DNA of 64,000 bases from Deltaproteobacteria bacterium (GCA_002748835.1 PDTL01000018.1:62001-126000), one strand, 5' to 3'; shown: positions 7,788-18,094, counted from the stretch's first letter. A program made the numbers and translations. Notes: generated from the sequence alone by a model not told the origin.

Positions 7788-9048
7788 GATTAAAACCTTC
7801 CTGTTCATTATTTTCATTTAAATCCAGATTTGCTGATCTAATAGATCTGAAGACAGTGTAATTATCTAAAAACAGATCAACCAATTCCGGATCAAACTGA
7901 GAACCCCTGTTTTCTGAAATATTTTCTAATACACGCTCTTCATCCCATGCTTCCTTATATATTCGTGCGGACATAAGCGCATCATACACATCTGCTAACG
8001 CGACAATTCGTCCAAACAAAGGAATTTCTGTTTCCGATTTTCCGGAAGTTGATACGGATCCAATACTTTTACCGTCAATAATTTTAACTGTATTAATATC
8101 AATATTTCCCGGATACCCCTTTCCATCCCATCGCTCATGATGATTCAAAGCAACTTCCATTGCAGCTTTATCAACTTCGGTCGGGTTATTCAAAAACAAA
8201 CTGGCGCCGTATACGGTATGAAACTTCATCTCCTCATATTCTTCAGCGGTAAATATTCCTGGCTTTCTCAGTATCAAATCTGAAATAGCAACCTTTCCAA
8301 CATCATGCAGCATCGCTGCCATTCGGAGAATATCCCGTGTTTTTCTAATTTCTGCTTCTTGTATACCCCTTTTTTTAGCCCATAACTCATACAATTCTAC
8401 GGCATATCCACCTACACGGATAACATGTGCGCCGGTTTCTTTCGGATCCCGTAATTCCGCCATTTGAATCATTCTCAATATAATAGAACGCGTAAGCTGA
8501 GCGCGTTCTAACGAAATAGCTGCAATACTGGCAAAAGATTTCAAAATAAGCTCATCCTCAGCAACAAACCGACGAATATACCCACTATCCGTTTTGGCAT
8601 TGATTAGCTGAAGCACGCCGATGTTTCGATGAGAAGCATTCACCATCGGTATTGCAAGCATGGAACGCGTTTCATATTTTGTTTTTTTATCAACAGCGGA
8701 ACTGAACCGGTAAGGTAAATAGGAAGGAATATTATAGGCGTCCTCTATATTGATGATTTTTCCGGTAACAGCAGAGTGTCCTGCAATACTGTTGGAATCA
8801 AGAGGTATTGTAAATGAAGAATAAATCAGTTTTTCATTCGGTTTCAGTCTTTTTTTTAATGTATCATTTTGAGAATATTTAAAATGAAGTTTTCCATTTT
8901 CACTGATATACAAAGAACCCGCATCTGCATTCACAATTTTTCGAGCTTCAAACAGCAATTGCTCCATCAACATGTCAATGTCACGAATTTCGTTTATTTC
9001 CATATTAATGCGTGAAAGAACCTCGAGTTTTTGCGCGTCGGTAAACAT
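7777..9048 (-). CDS. GAF domain/HD-GYP c-di-GMP phosphodiesterase-type protein
   Basis: A 423-residue soluble signalling protein. Residues 1-180 form a GAF sensor domain; residues about 190-400 form an HD-GYP domain with HD at 248-249 (MLHDVGK), HHE at 303-305 and GYP at 311-313, the residues that define catalytically competent c-di-GMP phosphodiesterases. No membrane segment or receiver domain is present. The start has GGAGAT eight bases before ATG. It is first in the run followed by phaC, a cyclic-nucleotide-binding-fold protein and the Na+-decarboxylase subunits. The strong terminator at 9171-9208 separates it from the pilus operon, so its promoter must lie in 9049-9170. Confidence 0.9.
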   Translation of the reverse strand: MFTDAQKLEVLSRINMEINEIRDIDMLMEQLLFEARKIVNADAGSLYISENGKLHFKYSQNDTLKKRLKPNEKLIYSSFTIPLDSNSIAGHSAVTGKIINIEDAYNIPSYLPYRFSSAVDKKTKYETRSMLAIPMVNASHRNIGVLQLINAKTDSGYIRRFVAEDELILKSFASIAAISLERAQLTRSIILRMIQMAELRDPKETGAHVIRVGGYAVELYELWAKKRGIQEAEIRKTRDILRMAAMLHDVGKVAISDLILRKPGIFTAEEYEEMKFHTVYGASLFLNNPTEVDKAAMEVALNHHERWDGKGYPGNIDINTVKIIDGKSIGSVSTSGKSETEIPLFGRIVALADVYDALMSARIYKEAWDEERVLENISENRGSQFDPELVDLFLDNYTVFRSIRSANLDLNENNEQEGFNHGF

Positions 9049-9170
9049 CGAATGATCTCCACATTATTATCTTAAATATTAACGAATAGTGATACGTGTG
9101 AGTTGAATGCCAGAAAAAATGTTACAGATAGCTTAATACAGGCATCGATTGATTTCAATACACAAAAAAA

Positions 9171-9208
9171 AAGGCGAACCATTATCAATCATCATAATGG
9201 TTCGCCTT
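9171..9208. terminator. Strong bidirectional terminator
   Basis: A 15-bp perfect stem, AAGGCGAACCATTAT (9171-9185) with its complement at 9194-9208, around an 8-base loop. On the minus strand it is followed by a run of T (the A-run at 9164-9172), which ends transcription from the pilus operon. A T-run also follows on the plus strand. Confidence 0.9.
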
Positions 9209-9226
9209 TTTTTATTTAATTAAAAC

Positions 9227-12200
9227 TTAATTTACCTGAACAAGAACCGTTGCTGTTACAGTATTCATATCATCAACATATGCTGTAATTTCAGCAATAC
9301 CACCGCCGAATCCACCAGCACCTGCTGTTACAGCATCTACAGCAGTGTATACGAATGTAGCGACACCTGCTGCATTTGTTCGACCTGAATACGCACTCAT
9401 TGTTCCTTCATAATCTTCAGTGTTAAAATCAGGATATTCTGTATCATACATAACCACACCAATAGTAATTAACTTATCTGGTACGGGAGTTCCGTCCACA
9501 GTAAGCAATGTTGCGGTAATGGTACTGTTTCCTCCAAAAGAAATCGTAGGTGCAGACGCAGTGATTCCAAGTGAATATGGCGGCTCGAGCTGAACAATAT
9601 TGACTGAATTACTTGAGACCCGCCCATTTCCAGGATCCGTATATGCTGCACTAATCGTAACTGTACCGGGTTCATTAGAGGCTGTATACGTACATCTGGC
9701 AATACCATCCGCCCCTGTTGTCAGGGTATAGGGAAGCGGAACACCTGAATCAATTATACCGGGCGTTTGCCCATCTGACCGATTGACAGTTATCTCAATA
9801 TCTCCACCTGATATAACTGAACCATTTTCAGACTCTACATAAATCTCTATCACGCTGGTATCCACTGTATTTGCATAAATAGATGCGGGTGTCGCTGTTA
9901 ATTCAATTACAGCGCCTTGAATCTGATACACAGTCGTTCTCGTAGGATCATACGGAACATACAACGTAGAGTAAACCTTGTTTAAACGATACCCCAATCC
10001 AGTTTCGACTTCACCGTATGGTGAGTAGCCATAGGCATTAAACAGCATGCCTTCTTTAAACTCCTTCGATGATGAGGGAAGCCAGAATTGATAAAAAGAA
10101 GATACCTCAGATCCATAAACATAGGTACTGGCCGTAAGGCGATTTTGAATCCAGTGCGCATATGCTTTCAAGTAAGTGATCTTAAATGTCGCAATACCAT
10201 TCTCATCTGTCGTAACAATATCCGGTATTGAACCGCCAGCTGTATTCTGAGGAGTTAAACTGCCATCACCGTTTTTGTCTTCAGTATATATATCTCCCGA
10301 GATGAGTTGAACTGTATCTAAGTATAAGTTTTTATTTATATCTTCATTGGGTTCAACACAGGTTCTCGATATACCGTACTCCTTTTTAGTACTTTGATAT
10401 TCCCAGTGATAACCTGTTGCGTAGTTTTGCGGCCACAGATTTAAAGATACGATGGCACCTGAGACAGAATTTCCGTTTGAATCTGTGACTACGACTGAAA
10501 CCGGCAACTCATAAATGGTATCATCATAATCCGGAGAAATAGCTGTTCCAGAACCAATGGTAACCGATCCAGCAGTGCCTCCAATCACAATACTGATCGT
10601 ATCCGAAATATCAACCGCGAGACCACTTCCTTTAACAGACGCTGTAATCTCAACACCTTTTGCATCTGAACTCAAACTACCTGCAATGAACTGAGTTTCA
10701 GCTATACCACTCTCATCCGTAAAAACAACACTCGGCGAAATAATTTCTCCGCCTCCAGTTGATTGGTTAATGGTAAATACAACCGGAACATTATAAACAG
10801 GCTGCCCCGGTACCTCATTACCATTCCCTGGAATATCCGGATCATCCACTAAACTTTTTACACTTGCACGTAATGTAACAAAACTGGGATTTGTCGCATC
10901 TGTCGTTGGCGGCAGTACATATGCGCTGGATTGCAAGACAATGTGTTCCGCTTCATCAGATGGAATCGTAAACACAACATCCAGTTTATCAAAGGGATTA
11001 CTTGTGCTTCCCAATTCATACACAGTAACCGTAGCCTTTCCAGATCTGTCAGATACTAGCGTTCCAGAAACAGAGTTATTCATGGTAGTATCTTCAAAAT
11101 ACGTATTTGAATTGTTTTCCCATTCGCCAATACTGGTTGCAAACGCTACGTTTTTCATGTTCGGATTTGAAACGTTTACCCTGAGTTTATTATTTTTGGT
11201 AACATATATCGTTTTATTAGCCGGTAATGGGTTATACGTTTTGATAACAACATTGGCACTGTTTAATTCTTCAACACTCTCAATTCTGAACATATCCGCA
11301 GCGGTACTGACCCTGAACGTAAGAGTCCCGCTAGCCCCCATTGCAGTGGCTGTGACAAGAACATCAACAGATGATGAGGGTAATGTAGCAACACTGACAT
11401 TACCACTGACTTTTCCATATACATCCGTTGAATTATTTGAACTGTCTATATCAATGTTCAAATAAGTTCCACCATCGGCAGTTGACTGCGTAAATGTAAT
11501 TTCTTGATTATAAATCGCACTACCACCCGCATCTTTGAGTGTAGCTGTTATGTTAGACGATACCTGATCGGAAATACTGTTATTATTCGTGGACAGCGAA
11601 AGGGTTGTACCTGTTATCTGAATCGGTATGGAAACAGGACCCGCATTACCTGAAGTCGCCTGAACAAGAACGGTACGATTGGAACGATCAACCGTTCCGC
11701 AGGAAAAATCAACTGCCACTTTACCCGATGCATCTGTCACTGATTGAGATGCACTCAACTGTCCTTGATCACTTCCGCCTGAAAAAGGAGCCAGGGAAAA
11801 TAAAACCGAAGCACCTTCAATGGGTACATAGTTTTCATCAATAACCGTTGCGGTTATTGTTGTTTTGTCGGAATTATCCGTTTTTACAGATAACGCAGAT
11901 GCATTTAGTGAAATATAGGCAGCAGGTGGAAGCACATCTTCACCTGATATGGTGATGCGAATCACCTGTTCAACACCGTTGGATGAACAGGTAACATCAG
12001 CTACACCTGCAATTTCACCAGACATTAATGAGATCTGGTAAGTTCCGTCATCTGATATAATGTTTGTATTTATTCTGTTATGGTTATTAGAAAATTTACC
12101 CAATGTTGTATGAAACACAAGAGGTGTTCCTTTTGATACCGGATTTCCATTCGCATCTTTCAATGTGGCTGTTATAACCGCTGAGCTCACGCCATCTGCG

Positions 12201-13351
12201 AGGATGGTATCCTTATCCGCTGAAAGACTGATTGTCGCCGTATCCGTCGTCACCTCTGTTGGTTTCAGAAAACTTAACGTTAATTTTTCAGATTCAACCG
12301 CATTAGATGAAGCAAAAATCAGAACCGTATCGTCTGCATCATGGACATCTGTCACCGTACAACTGGCAGTACCATCGTCACCTGTCGTTGTTACACTCGG
12401 ATTGATTGCAACAAGCCCATTGTTTCCAACACATTGAAATGATATGGGTATACCTCTTACCGGCCATCCGGAATCATCAAAAACCTGCCCATACACCGTG
12501 TAACTGTCGGTACCATCCGCTTCCTGCCCATAGGTCACTGCAGCGGATACGGTTACACGCTTTACACTGATTGCCGTTCCTGTTTCTGAAAAAGCAACTC
12601 CGATCTCATTGGACGTTACTTCATCTGAATTAGCTGTAATTACAAAAGTATCTGTTTCATCTACAATATCAGTAACTGTACAGGAGAGCGTACCATTTTC
12701 CGCAGTAGTTCCACTTGGAGGATTAACGGTTACCAGACCAATATTCCCGGTAATTGAAAATGTCACCTTTTTACCACTGATCGCATAACCGTCCGCATCA
12801 AGAACCTGGGCAACAAGTGTATATGAATCTTCACCATCTCCCGCTGCACCCGTCGTCGTCGTGGCAGCTAATTTGACACTTGCTGCGTCAGGGAGATTAT
12901 CTGTCTTGTCATCCGGTTTATCACCAGGTTTACTGGATGTTGTTGTTCCTGTGACTTTAATTGTCCAGGAACCTTCCGAATTACCGGTAAAAATTTTATC
13001 CACAGTAACGTTCAGATAATAGGTACCGGGCTCAACATTAGAAATTCGTTTTGTAGACTGCAGGGGCCCTGGTTCAAAATAAATAAGCTGGTCAATTTCA
13101 CCTTTGGTTGTACTCATAAACCCAACAGTCAAATAATTTGATCCGGTATATGTAATTTCAAACTCAACCATGCCACCGGCAAACTCGAAGGTATCCGTAA
13201 AACTCGTACCTTGGCCCTCAAATGTCTTTGTTATTTTATCTGTTGAGCTGCTTTTATCATCATCCGGACTTCCCTTTGTGCCACAACCCGTGATAAAGAA
13301 AAGCGCAATCACGATAACCCAAACCATCCATTTATAATGAAACCGATTCAT
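9227..13351 (-). CDS. Giant Ig-like (Big_1/invasin-type) repeat lipoprotein of the pilus operon
   Basis: A protein of about 1374 residues with a lipoprotein signal ending ALFFITGC (lipid Cys about 23), then a beta-rich domain (about 45-140) and a long array of bacterial Ig-like domains. Repeats of the forms KVTFSITGNIGLVTVNP, TTTGDDGTASCTVTD and ATLKDANGNPV recur every 90-110 residues. Around residues 1020-1060 are EDINKNLYLD and DKNGDGSLTP, which resemble calcium-binding EF-hand/dockerin loops. ATG 13351 is favoured by GAGGAC upstream; the frame stays open to 13393, overlapping pilQ. It is last in the pilMNOPQ operon and ends at a strong terminator. Export and attachment to the outer membrane near the secretin are inferred; it could be an adhesin or a pilus-associated scaffold. 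Confidence 0.85.
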   Translation of the reverse strand: MNRFHYKWMVWVIVIALFFITGCGTKGSPDDDKSSSTDKITKTFEGQGTSFTDTFEFAGGMVEFEITYTGSNYLTVGFMSTTKGEIDQLIYFEPGPLQSTKRISNVEPGTYYLNVTVDKIFTGNSEGSWTIKVTGTTTSSKPGDKPDDKTDNLPDAASVKLAATTTTGAAGDGEDSYTLVAQVLDADGYAISGKKVTFSITGNIGLVTVNPPSGTTAENGTLSCTVTDIVDETDTFVITANSDEVTSNEIGVAFSETGTAISVKRVTVSAAVTYGQEADGTDSYTVYGQVFDDSGWPVRGIPISFQCVGNNGLVAINPSVTTTGDDGTASCTVTDVHDADDTVLIFASSNAVESEKLTLSFLKPTEVTTDTATISLSADKDTILADGVSSAVITATLKDANGNPVSKGTPLVFHTTLGKFSNNHNRINTNIISDDGTYQISLMSGEIAGVADVTCSSNGVEQVIRITISGEDVLPPAAYISLNASALSVKTDNSDKTTITATVIDENYVPIEGASVLFSLAPFSGGSDQGQLSASQSVTDASGKVAVDFSCGTVDRSNRTVLVQATSGNAGPVSIPIQITGTTLSLSTNNNSISDQVSSNITATLKDAGGSAIYNQEITFTQSTADGGTYLNIDIDSSNNSTDVYGKVSGNVSVATLPSSSVDVLVTATAMGASGTLTFRVSTAADMFRIESVEELNSANVVIKTYNPLPANKTIYVTKNNKLRVNVSNPNMKNVAFATSIGEWENNSNTYFEDTTMNNSVSGTLVSDRSGKATVTVYELGSTSNPFDKLDVVFTIPSDEAEHIVLQSSAYVLPPTTDATNPSFVTLRASVKSLVDDPDIPGNGNEVPGQPVYNVPVVFTINQSTGGGEIISPSVVFTDESGIAETQFIAGSLSSDAKGVEITASVKGSGLAVDISDTISIVIGGTAGSVTIGSGTAISPDYDDTIYELPVSVVVTDSNGNSVSGAIVSLNLWPQNYATGYHWEYQSTKKEYGISRTCVEPNEDINKNLYLDTVQLISGDIYTEDKNGDGSLTPQNTAGGSIPDIVTTDENGIATFKITYLKAYAHWIQNRLTASTYVYGSEVSSFYQFWLPSSSKEFKEGMLFNAYGYSPYGEVETGLGYRLNKVYSTLYVPYDPTRTTVYQIQGAVIELTATPASIYANTVDTSVIEIYVESENGSVISGGDIEITVNRSDGQTPGIIDSGVPLPYTLTTGADGIARCTYTASNEPGTVTISAAYTDPGNGRVSSNSVNIVQLEPPYSLGITASAPTISFGGNSTITATLLTVDGTPVPDKLITIGVVMYDTEYPDFNTEDYEGTMSAYSGRTNAAGVATFVYTAVDAVTAGAGGFGGGIAEITAYVDDMNTVTATVLVQVN

Positions 13352-13385
13352 GAGAGTCCTCTTTCTCATAAGGAACATTGATGCA

Positions 13386-16142
13386 TTATGCATAAGAATC
13401 TTCTAATTCTACAATCTTGGGAGTGATAAAAATAATCAGCTCTTTTTTTTCGTTATCTTTCACTGTTGATTTAAACAACCACCCGATAACAGGAATTTTT
13501 GATAGTATTGGAAACCCATTTTCAGAGTATGTATCACGTGTTTTTGTGATGCCGCCAATCACTATCGTATCACCATTATTCACTAATAATTCGGTCGCTG
13601 CTTCTTTTGTATCAAACGATCGGTCAGTACCTACCAGAGCGCCCAAATCATCTTTTGTAATCAGAATTTGCATCAATACACGGTTATCGTTTGTAATATG
13701 CGGTGTTACTTCCAGAAGTAAATCTATATTTTTAAATTCAACGGTAATCTCGCCATCGTTATAGGAACGATAGGGATATTCCACACCCTGTTTGATTTTA
13801 GCTGTTTTATTATCAAGTGTCATAATTCTCGGTGAAGATACAATTTTCACTTCACCATCAGATTCAAGTGCCTGAAGTGCGGCATTTAGAACCAATGGTG
13901 TTCCGCCAATACGCTCAAAAGTAAATCCCATCTGACCCCTGATATCGGCTATTGTATTATCCCCTTCTTCCTCACTGGCAAGCAGCGGGGGAAACAGCAT
14001 ATTAGCAGCATAATCATACTGGCCGCCCAGATCACTTCGATAAATCCCCTCCTGGTTGCTACCCGCATTCCATGTAACACCCAGTTGCTTTGAAAAATCC
14101 GTATTCGCTTCAACAATCTTTGCCTGAATCAAAACTTGCGGTGTAATACGATCCAGCTTATTTACAATACTTTTCGCTTGACGAATCTTTGCCTTGGTGT
14201 CTGTCATAATCACCTGATTCGTACGTGTATCAACACTGATTAACCCGCGATCTTCGGTTAAAATTTCCTTTAAATGCGGAACAATATCTCGACTTGCATC
14301 AGAATAGTTGATCGGAATATATTCGGTATACAACGGCTCAAGCGCTTTTTTTTCTTCTTCCGCACGTTTTCGCGCCATTAGCGCTGCCTGACGGAGTTCT
14401 TCTTCTTTTCGAATTGTTTCCAACGTTGCAATTCGGATAATATCCCCTTCATGGGTCATTCCCAATTGGTTCATTTTTAAAACCAAATCTAGCACCTGAT
14501 CCCAAGGTACCGGTTTTTCAAATGCGAGTGTAACTTCACCTGCAACATCTTTATCTATCGCATAGTTTTTACCACTTATTTCTCTTAAAATTCTGAAAAC
14601 ATTTTTAATATCAGTTTTATAAAAATCCAGAGCAATCTTTTCACCTGTATATTTTTTTCCTTGATTATCACCTAAACTATAGGAGCTATCATCTCCATCT
14701 TCACCCAAGCGCTTTTCATTCACAGCTTCTTCTGTTGTAGCTACCATTTTAACAGATGATTTAACGTTGGAAGGTTCAACAGTGGAAGGTTCCTCTAGCT
14801 GACCAACAGCTATAGCATCTTCTGCTTCAAATAAGACAGAAAGCGTATTTTGATCTGATCTGACAGAGTAGGGTGCAGAATGAGATAATTCAAATACAAT
14901 CATTGCTGTATTCATATCCGCTTTATTCTGCATTGGCGTAATCGATTTTACAATACTGTCGACAGAAGCTGTATGCATCTGTTTCTGTTTAAACTCAGGA
15001 ATACTGGTGTTGGGTATATTAATTTTAAAGGATGTGTCAGACAAAGGGATGATTTTATATTCAACCGAGTCAGCAAAACGAATCGTTGCCTCAGAACGCC
15101 CGATTTCAAGCTGCTTAAACTCTATATCCGTTAGGTAATTAGAAGAATCAACATTTATATTTTCACTTTGATCTGAAACTGTTACCAACGCATTATCATG
15201 AGCTATTTTATCTGAAATTTCACCTAACGAAATAATCATTCCAGAAGCAACAGATTCTGATTTATATTTTGATAACAAAGGCGCATATGTATCAACAACA
15301 ACTCTCAGTCGATCCGGATAACAGAAATGCCTGATATTTTTTACAAACGAATTATTAATCGGTATTTTTTGTTCTGTCGTATACTTGGTTCCCACATTAA
15401 AAATATCAAATACAATTCGAGGTGGATATTGAATCGTAAAAGATTCATATTCTGTGATAATGCCATCAGCTTCAAGTAATACGGAAAAAAGATCCTCATC
15501 TATTAAATTAGATTGAATATCTAACAGCTGCGTTGCTTGCTGAGAAATAATAGCTGTTTCAGTCTCATTACTATCACTTGTATATTCAAACTGTACCTTA
15601 TCTGTCTCCTCCTGGTTTTCAACGTTAGATACGGTTTGAATTTCTGGCTTATCAAACGTTACAATCAGTTCATCTGACTGCTGTGAAACACTGTATTGAA
15701 TATCTTCATTCAATAGAATTTTGAGTTTTGTATGCGTTTTGTCAGCCACATCATCCTGATAAGTGGATGTCGATACATCTATTGAATCAATCCAGTTATT
15801 TTCTGGATATTCAAAATAGTTTTTCTTACCAACCCATGTTGCATCTTTTAAATAGAGGATGACGCCGAGCGGTGATGTATGCTTTGCAGACATGTAAGAA
15901 ATACCCTGATCCAACGTAACATGAAGAGCAACTACCGCCGGGTCCTCGTTTATATTTATATCATACACTGACTTTTGCGGGGCAGTCTCTTCGATTGTTT
16001 GCGTATCTGACGTTTCTATAGCTGCCGGATCGACAGTTGCCTGCTTTGAACCACAACCCATCAATAATGAGGTAACCCAAACAATGCCAATAACAATTAA
16101 AAATTCATATCGTTTTAAATACTTGGTTGCTTGACCACCCAT
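13386..16142 (-). CDS. pilQ: Type IV pilus secretin PilQ
   Basis: A 918-residue outer-membrane secretin through which the pilus leaves the cell. Seen: signal ending SLLMGC (Cys30, so probably a lipoprotein), AMIN-type beta domains in the N-terminal half, the secretin/TonB short N-terminal domain (about 505-580, IALDFYKTDIKNVFRILREISG), an N1-like domain (IPINYSDASRDIVPHLKEIL), and the C-terminal secretin pore with VPVIGWLFKS and KKELIIFITPKIVE. At over 900 residues it is long for the family, through an expanded low-complexity N-terminal region. The real start is ATG 16142, with GGAG nine bases upstream; the in-frame codon at 16155-16157 is TTG. It follows pilP by four bases. Confidence 0.95.
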   Translation of the reverse strand: MGGQATKYLKRYEFLIVIGIVWVTSLLMGCGSKQATVDPAAIETSDTQTIEETAPQKSVYDININEDPAVVALHVTLDQGISYMSAKHTSPLGVILYLKDATWVGKKNYFEYPENNWIDSIDVSTSTYQDDVADKTHTKLKILLNEDIQYSVSQQSDELIVTFDKPEIQTVSNVENQEETDKVQFEYTSDSNETETAIISQQATQLLDIQSNLIDEDLFSVLLEADGIITEYESFTIQYPPRIVFDIFNVGTKYTTEQKIPINNSFVKNIRHFCYPDRLRVVVDTYAPLLSKYKSESVASGMIISLGEISDKIAHDNALVTVSDQSENINVDSSNYLTDIEFKQLEIGRSEATIRFADSVEYKIIPLSDTSFKINIPNTSIPEFKQKQMHTASVDSIVKSITPMQNKADMNTAMIVFELSHSAPYSVRSDQNTLSVLFEAEDAIAVGQLEEPSTVEPSNVKSSVKMVATTEEAVNEKRLGEDGDDSSYSLGDNQGKKYTGEKIALDFYKTDIKNVFRILREISGKNYAIDKDVAGEVTLAFEKPVPWDQVLDLVLKMNQLGMTHEGDIIRIATLETIRKEEELRQAALMARKRAEEEKKALEPLYTEYIPINYSDASRDIVPHLKEILTEDRGLISVDTRTNQVIMTDTKAKIRQAKSIVNKLDRITPQVLIQAKIVEANTDFSKQLGVTWNAGSNQEGIYRSDLGGQYDYAANMLFPPLLASEEEGDNTIADIRGQMGFTFERIGGTPLVLNAALQALESDGEVKIVSSPRIMTLDNKTAKIKQGVEYPYRSYNDGEITVEFKNIDLLLEVTPHITNDNRVLMQILITKDDLGALVGTDRSFDTKEAATELLVNNGDTIVIGGITKTRDTYSENGFPILSKIPVIGWLFKSTVKDNEKKELIIFITPKIVELEDSYA

Positions 16143-16146
16143 ATGA

Positions 16147-16890
16147 TTATTCTCCAACCGGTTTTTGAAGTTTTATTTCCCGCTGAATGACTTTTGTCTT
16201 TCCAAGGGGATTTACAACTTCTTCTTCAATCAATAATCGATCATTTGAAATTTCAACTATACGTCCGGAATTAAGTCCGATATATGTACCCAATCGGACA
16301 ACATATCCTTTTCCATTCGATTCTTCAACAATACCTATGGTTTCCTGCTCAGACTGAATAATACCAACTAATTCCAGCTGACCCAAATCAAATTTTTCTA
16401 ATGGAGTAATATGTTTTCTTTTATTTTTCTTCGGTTTAAATTTATCTTCACCCGAAATTTCGGATTCAAAGAAAATTGATTTAAATGGATCTAATTTTCC
16501 ATCTGGCAGATAGTATTGCTGAATCGATGCGTCAGTTGTAACGATATCATTTAAAGACGCCTCGGACTGAATTACCGAGGATAATAATTTTTCTTTGATT
16601 GAACTGACATCATCATGATTTGCTACTGATGTAGCTGATCCCGTGTTACGTATTTCCGATACATCTTTATTCTTATCCTTAAACGTTTCTTTTTTTTCTT
16701 TATTTTCGGGCTGGGAAGGATCATTTATTGGTATTTTTTTCTGAACCTTTACTGTTCGAGTTACAACAGTACTTTCTTTACTGTCGTCCCCCTTTGTACA
16801 GGATATAAAAAAAAGAAGACTCACAATTCCGATACATGAGGTAATTAACCTTAAACAACCTTTTGCGTATGTGTTTTCGAGCATTTTCAT
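16147..16890 (-). CDS. pilP: Type IV pilus assembly lipoprotein PilP
   Basis: A 247-residue inner-membrane lipoprotein that links the PilMNO platform to the secretin. Seen: a hydrophobic leader with a lipobox-like LFFISC (Cys31), a long Lys/Glu/Ser-rich linker (about 35-125), then the small beta-barrel PilP domain (LEKFDLGQLELVGIIQSEQETIGIVE to the end) with the characteristic YVVRLGTYIGLNSGRIVEI. Start three bases after the pilO stop; the ribosome site is weak (GAAGAAA), suggesting coupling. The linker is longer than in many PilP proteins, which adds to the 247-residue length. Confidence 0.9.
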   Translation of the reverse strand: MKMLENTYAKGCLRLITSCIGIVSLLFFISCTKGDDSKESTVVTRTVKVQKKIPINDPSQPENKEKKETFKDKNKDVSEIRNTGSATSVANHDDVSSIKEKLLSSVIQSEASLNDIVTTDASIQQYYLPDGKLDPFKSIFFESEISGEDKFKPKKNKRKHITPLEKFDLGQLELVGIIQSEQETIGIVEESNGKGYVVRLGTYIGLNSGRIVEISNDRLLIEEEVVNPLGKTKVIQREIKLQKPVGE

Positions 16891-16893
16891 TTT

Positions 16894-17511
16894 TTATTTC
16901 TTCTTTTTTGATTGAGGTGTATTTTTCGGCTCGATAAACTTGTACGTCACCGCTTGAAATGTCGTAATGATCACGTCAGCATTCTTACTATCCTGCTTCA
17001 GCCTTAAATCACGAATAGTTACAATTCTATTTAACCGCGCCAGCAGATCCAGAAATACGCCTACATTGTGATAACCCCCTGTAACCGATATAGTTATCGG
17101 TAGTTCAGCATAAAAATCTTTAACAACTTCTTTTTGCGGCTTAAACGTAACAAATTGAAGCCCTGAACTGTTTCCGGACTGAGAAATATTAGTCAGTAAT
17201 GTGGGTATTTCTTTTTTTTCAGGCAGCGCTTCCATTACAACTGAGAATCTGAGCTGCGCCGCTTCCCACTCTTTTTTTAATTTTTCGAGTTTACGTGCTT
17301 TTATCTTTGCACGTTGAATCTTAGCATCAACCGCACTGTATTCTTCTTTGAGCGCGTTAATTTCATTATACTTAGGCATATACAAAAACCAAACAAATAC
17401 ACCGGTAATAATGAGAATGCTTCCGAAAAAAATCAGTATACGCTGAAGTTTGGTAAGTTCCGATATATTATCAAATAATTTATCTATTGAATTTTTATTT
17501 TTATTTTTCAT
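16894..17511 (-). CDS. pilO: Type IV pilus assembly protein PilO
   Basis: A 205-residue inner-membrane protein with a short cytoplasmic N-terminus, one membrane helix (about 24-46), a coiled coil (about 55-95, ALKEEYSAVDAKIQRAKIKARKLEK), and a C-terminal ferredoxin-like domain (ELPITISVTGGYHNVGVFLDLLARLNRIVTI). It pairs with PilN and binds PilP to form the alignment complex. The start has GAGAAGG six bases upstream. It lies between pilN (31-base gap) and pilP (3-base gap). Confidence 0.93.
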   Translation of the reverse strand: MKNKNKNSIDKLFDNISELTKLQRILIFFGSILIITGVFVWFLYMPKYNEINALKEEYSAVDAKIQRAKIKARKLEKLKKEWEAAQLRFSVVMEALPEKKEIPTLLTNISQSGNSSGLQFVTFKPQKEVVKDFYAELPITISVTGGYHNVGVFLDLLARLNRIVTIRDLRLKQDSKNADVIITTFQAVTYKFIEPKNTPQSKKKK

Positions 17512-17542
17512 TGGAAACCTTCTCGCGTAACTCTTTCGATTT

Positions 17543-18094
17543 TCAACGTTTGTTACAATCTACACTGAAACTTTTAATTTCTATATCACCCTGACTTGTC
17601 TTTATGGATCGTTTTTTTATAGATCTCAAAAAAACCTCAGAAAAAATTGAAGATCTTTCTAAGCGCGTCATGAAGTCCGCAACAGTTATCTCATCCAGAC
17701 TGTTACCATTCAACATGACTTTATTATCCTTAAAACTGAGATCTGTCAGCCACATTCGATCTTTTATAATCATTTCAGTCATCGTATCAAGCAGGACAAC
17801 AGCTTCACTACGACGGGATTTTAGCGTGTCAATTGCATCCACACGTTTATTCAATATATCAAGTTTTTTCTTTATTTCATCAACCTCTTTAACTTTTGCC
17901 TCATAGGATTTTAGTTGTGCTTTTGCCACTTCCAATTGGTCTTTGTGCTCAGCAATTTTTCCGGAAAGATGCCAATTATAAGCACCCAGGCAAATTAATA
18001 CCAGAATAACCGTTAACAAAAAAACAGATACCTGTTTGCGGATATTTTCCTTCGTTCGTTCAGCACGAAAAGGTAAAAGGTTGATTCTAATCAT
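17543..18094 (-). CDS. pilN: Type IV pilus assembly protein PilN
   Basis: A 183-residue bitopic inner-membrane protein. It begins with the conserved cytoplasmic MIRINLLPFR peptide that docks into PilM, followed by a membrane helix (about 22-42), a coiled coil (about 45-95) and a C-terminal alpha/beta domain (TEMIIKDRMWLTDLSF onward). Its ATG overlaps the pilM stop by four bases (ATGA type), a sign of translational coupling. Confidence 0.95.
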   Translation of the reverse strand: MIRINLLPFRAERTKENIRKQVSVFLLTVILVLICLGAYNWHLSGKIAEHKDQLEVAKAQLKSYEAKVKEVDEIKKKLDILNKRVDAIDTLKSRRSEAVVLLDTMTEMIIKDRMWLTDLSFKDNKVMLNGNSLDEITVADFMTRLERSSIFSEVFLRSIKKRSIKTSQGDIEIKSFSVDCNKR

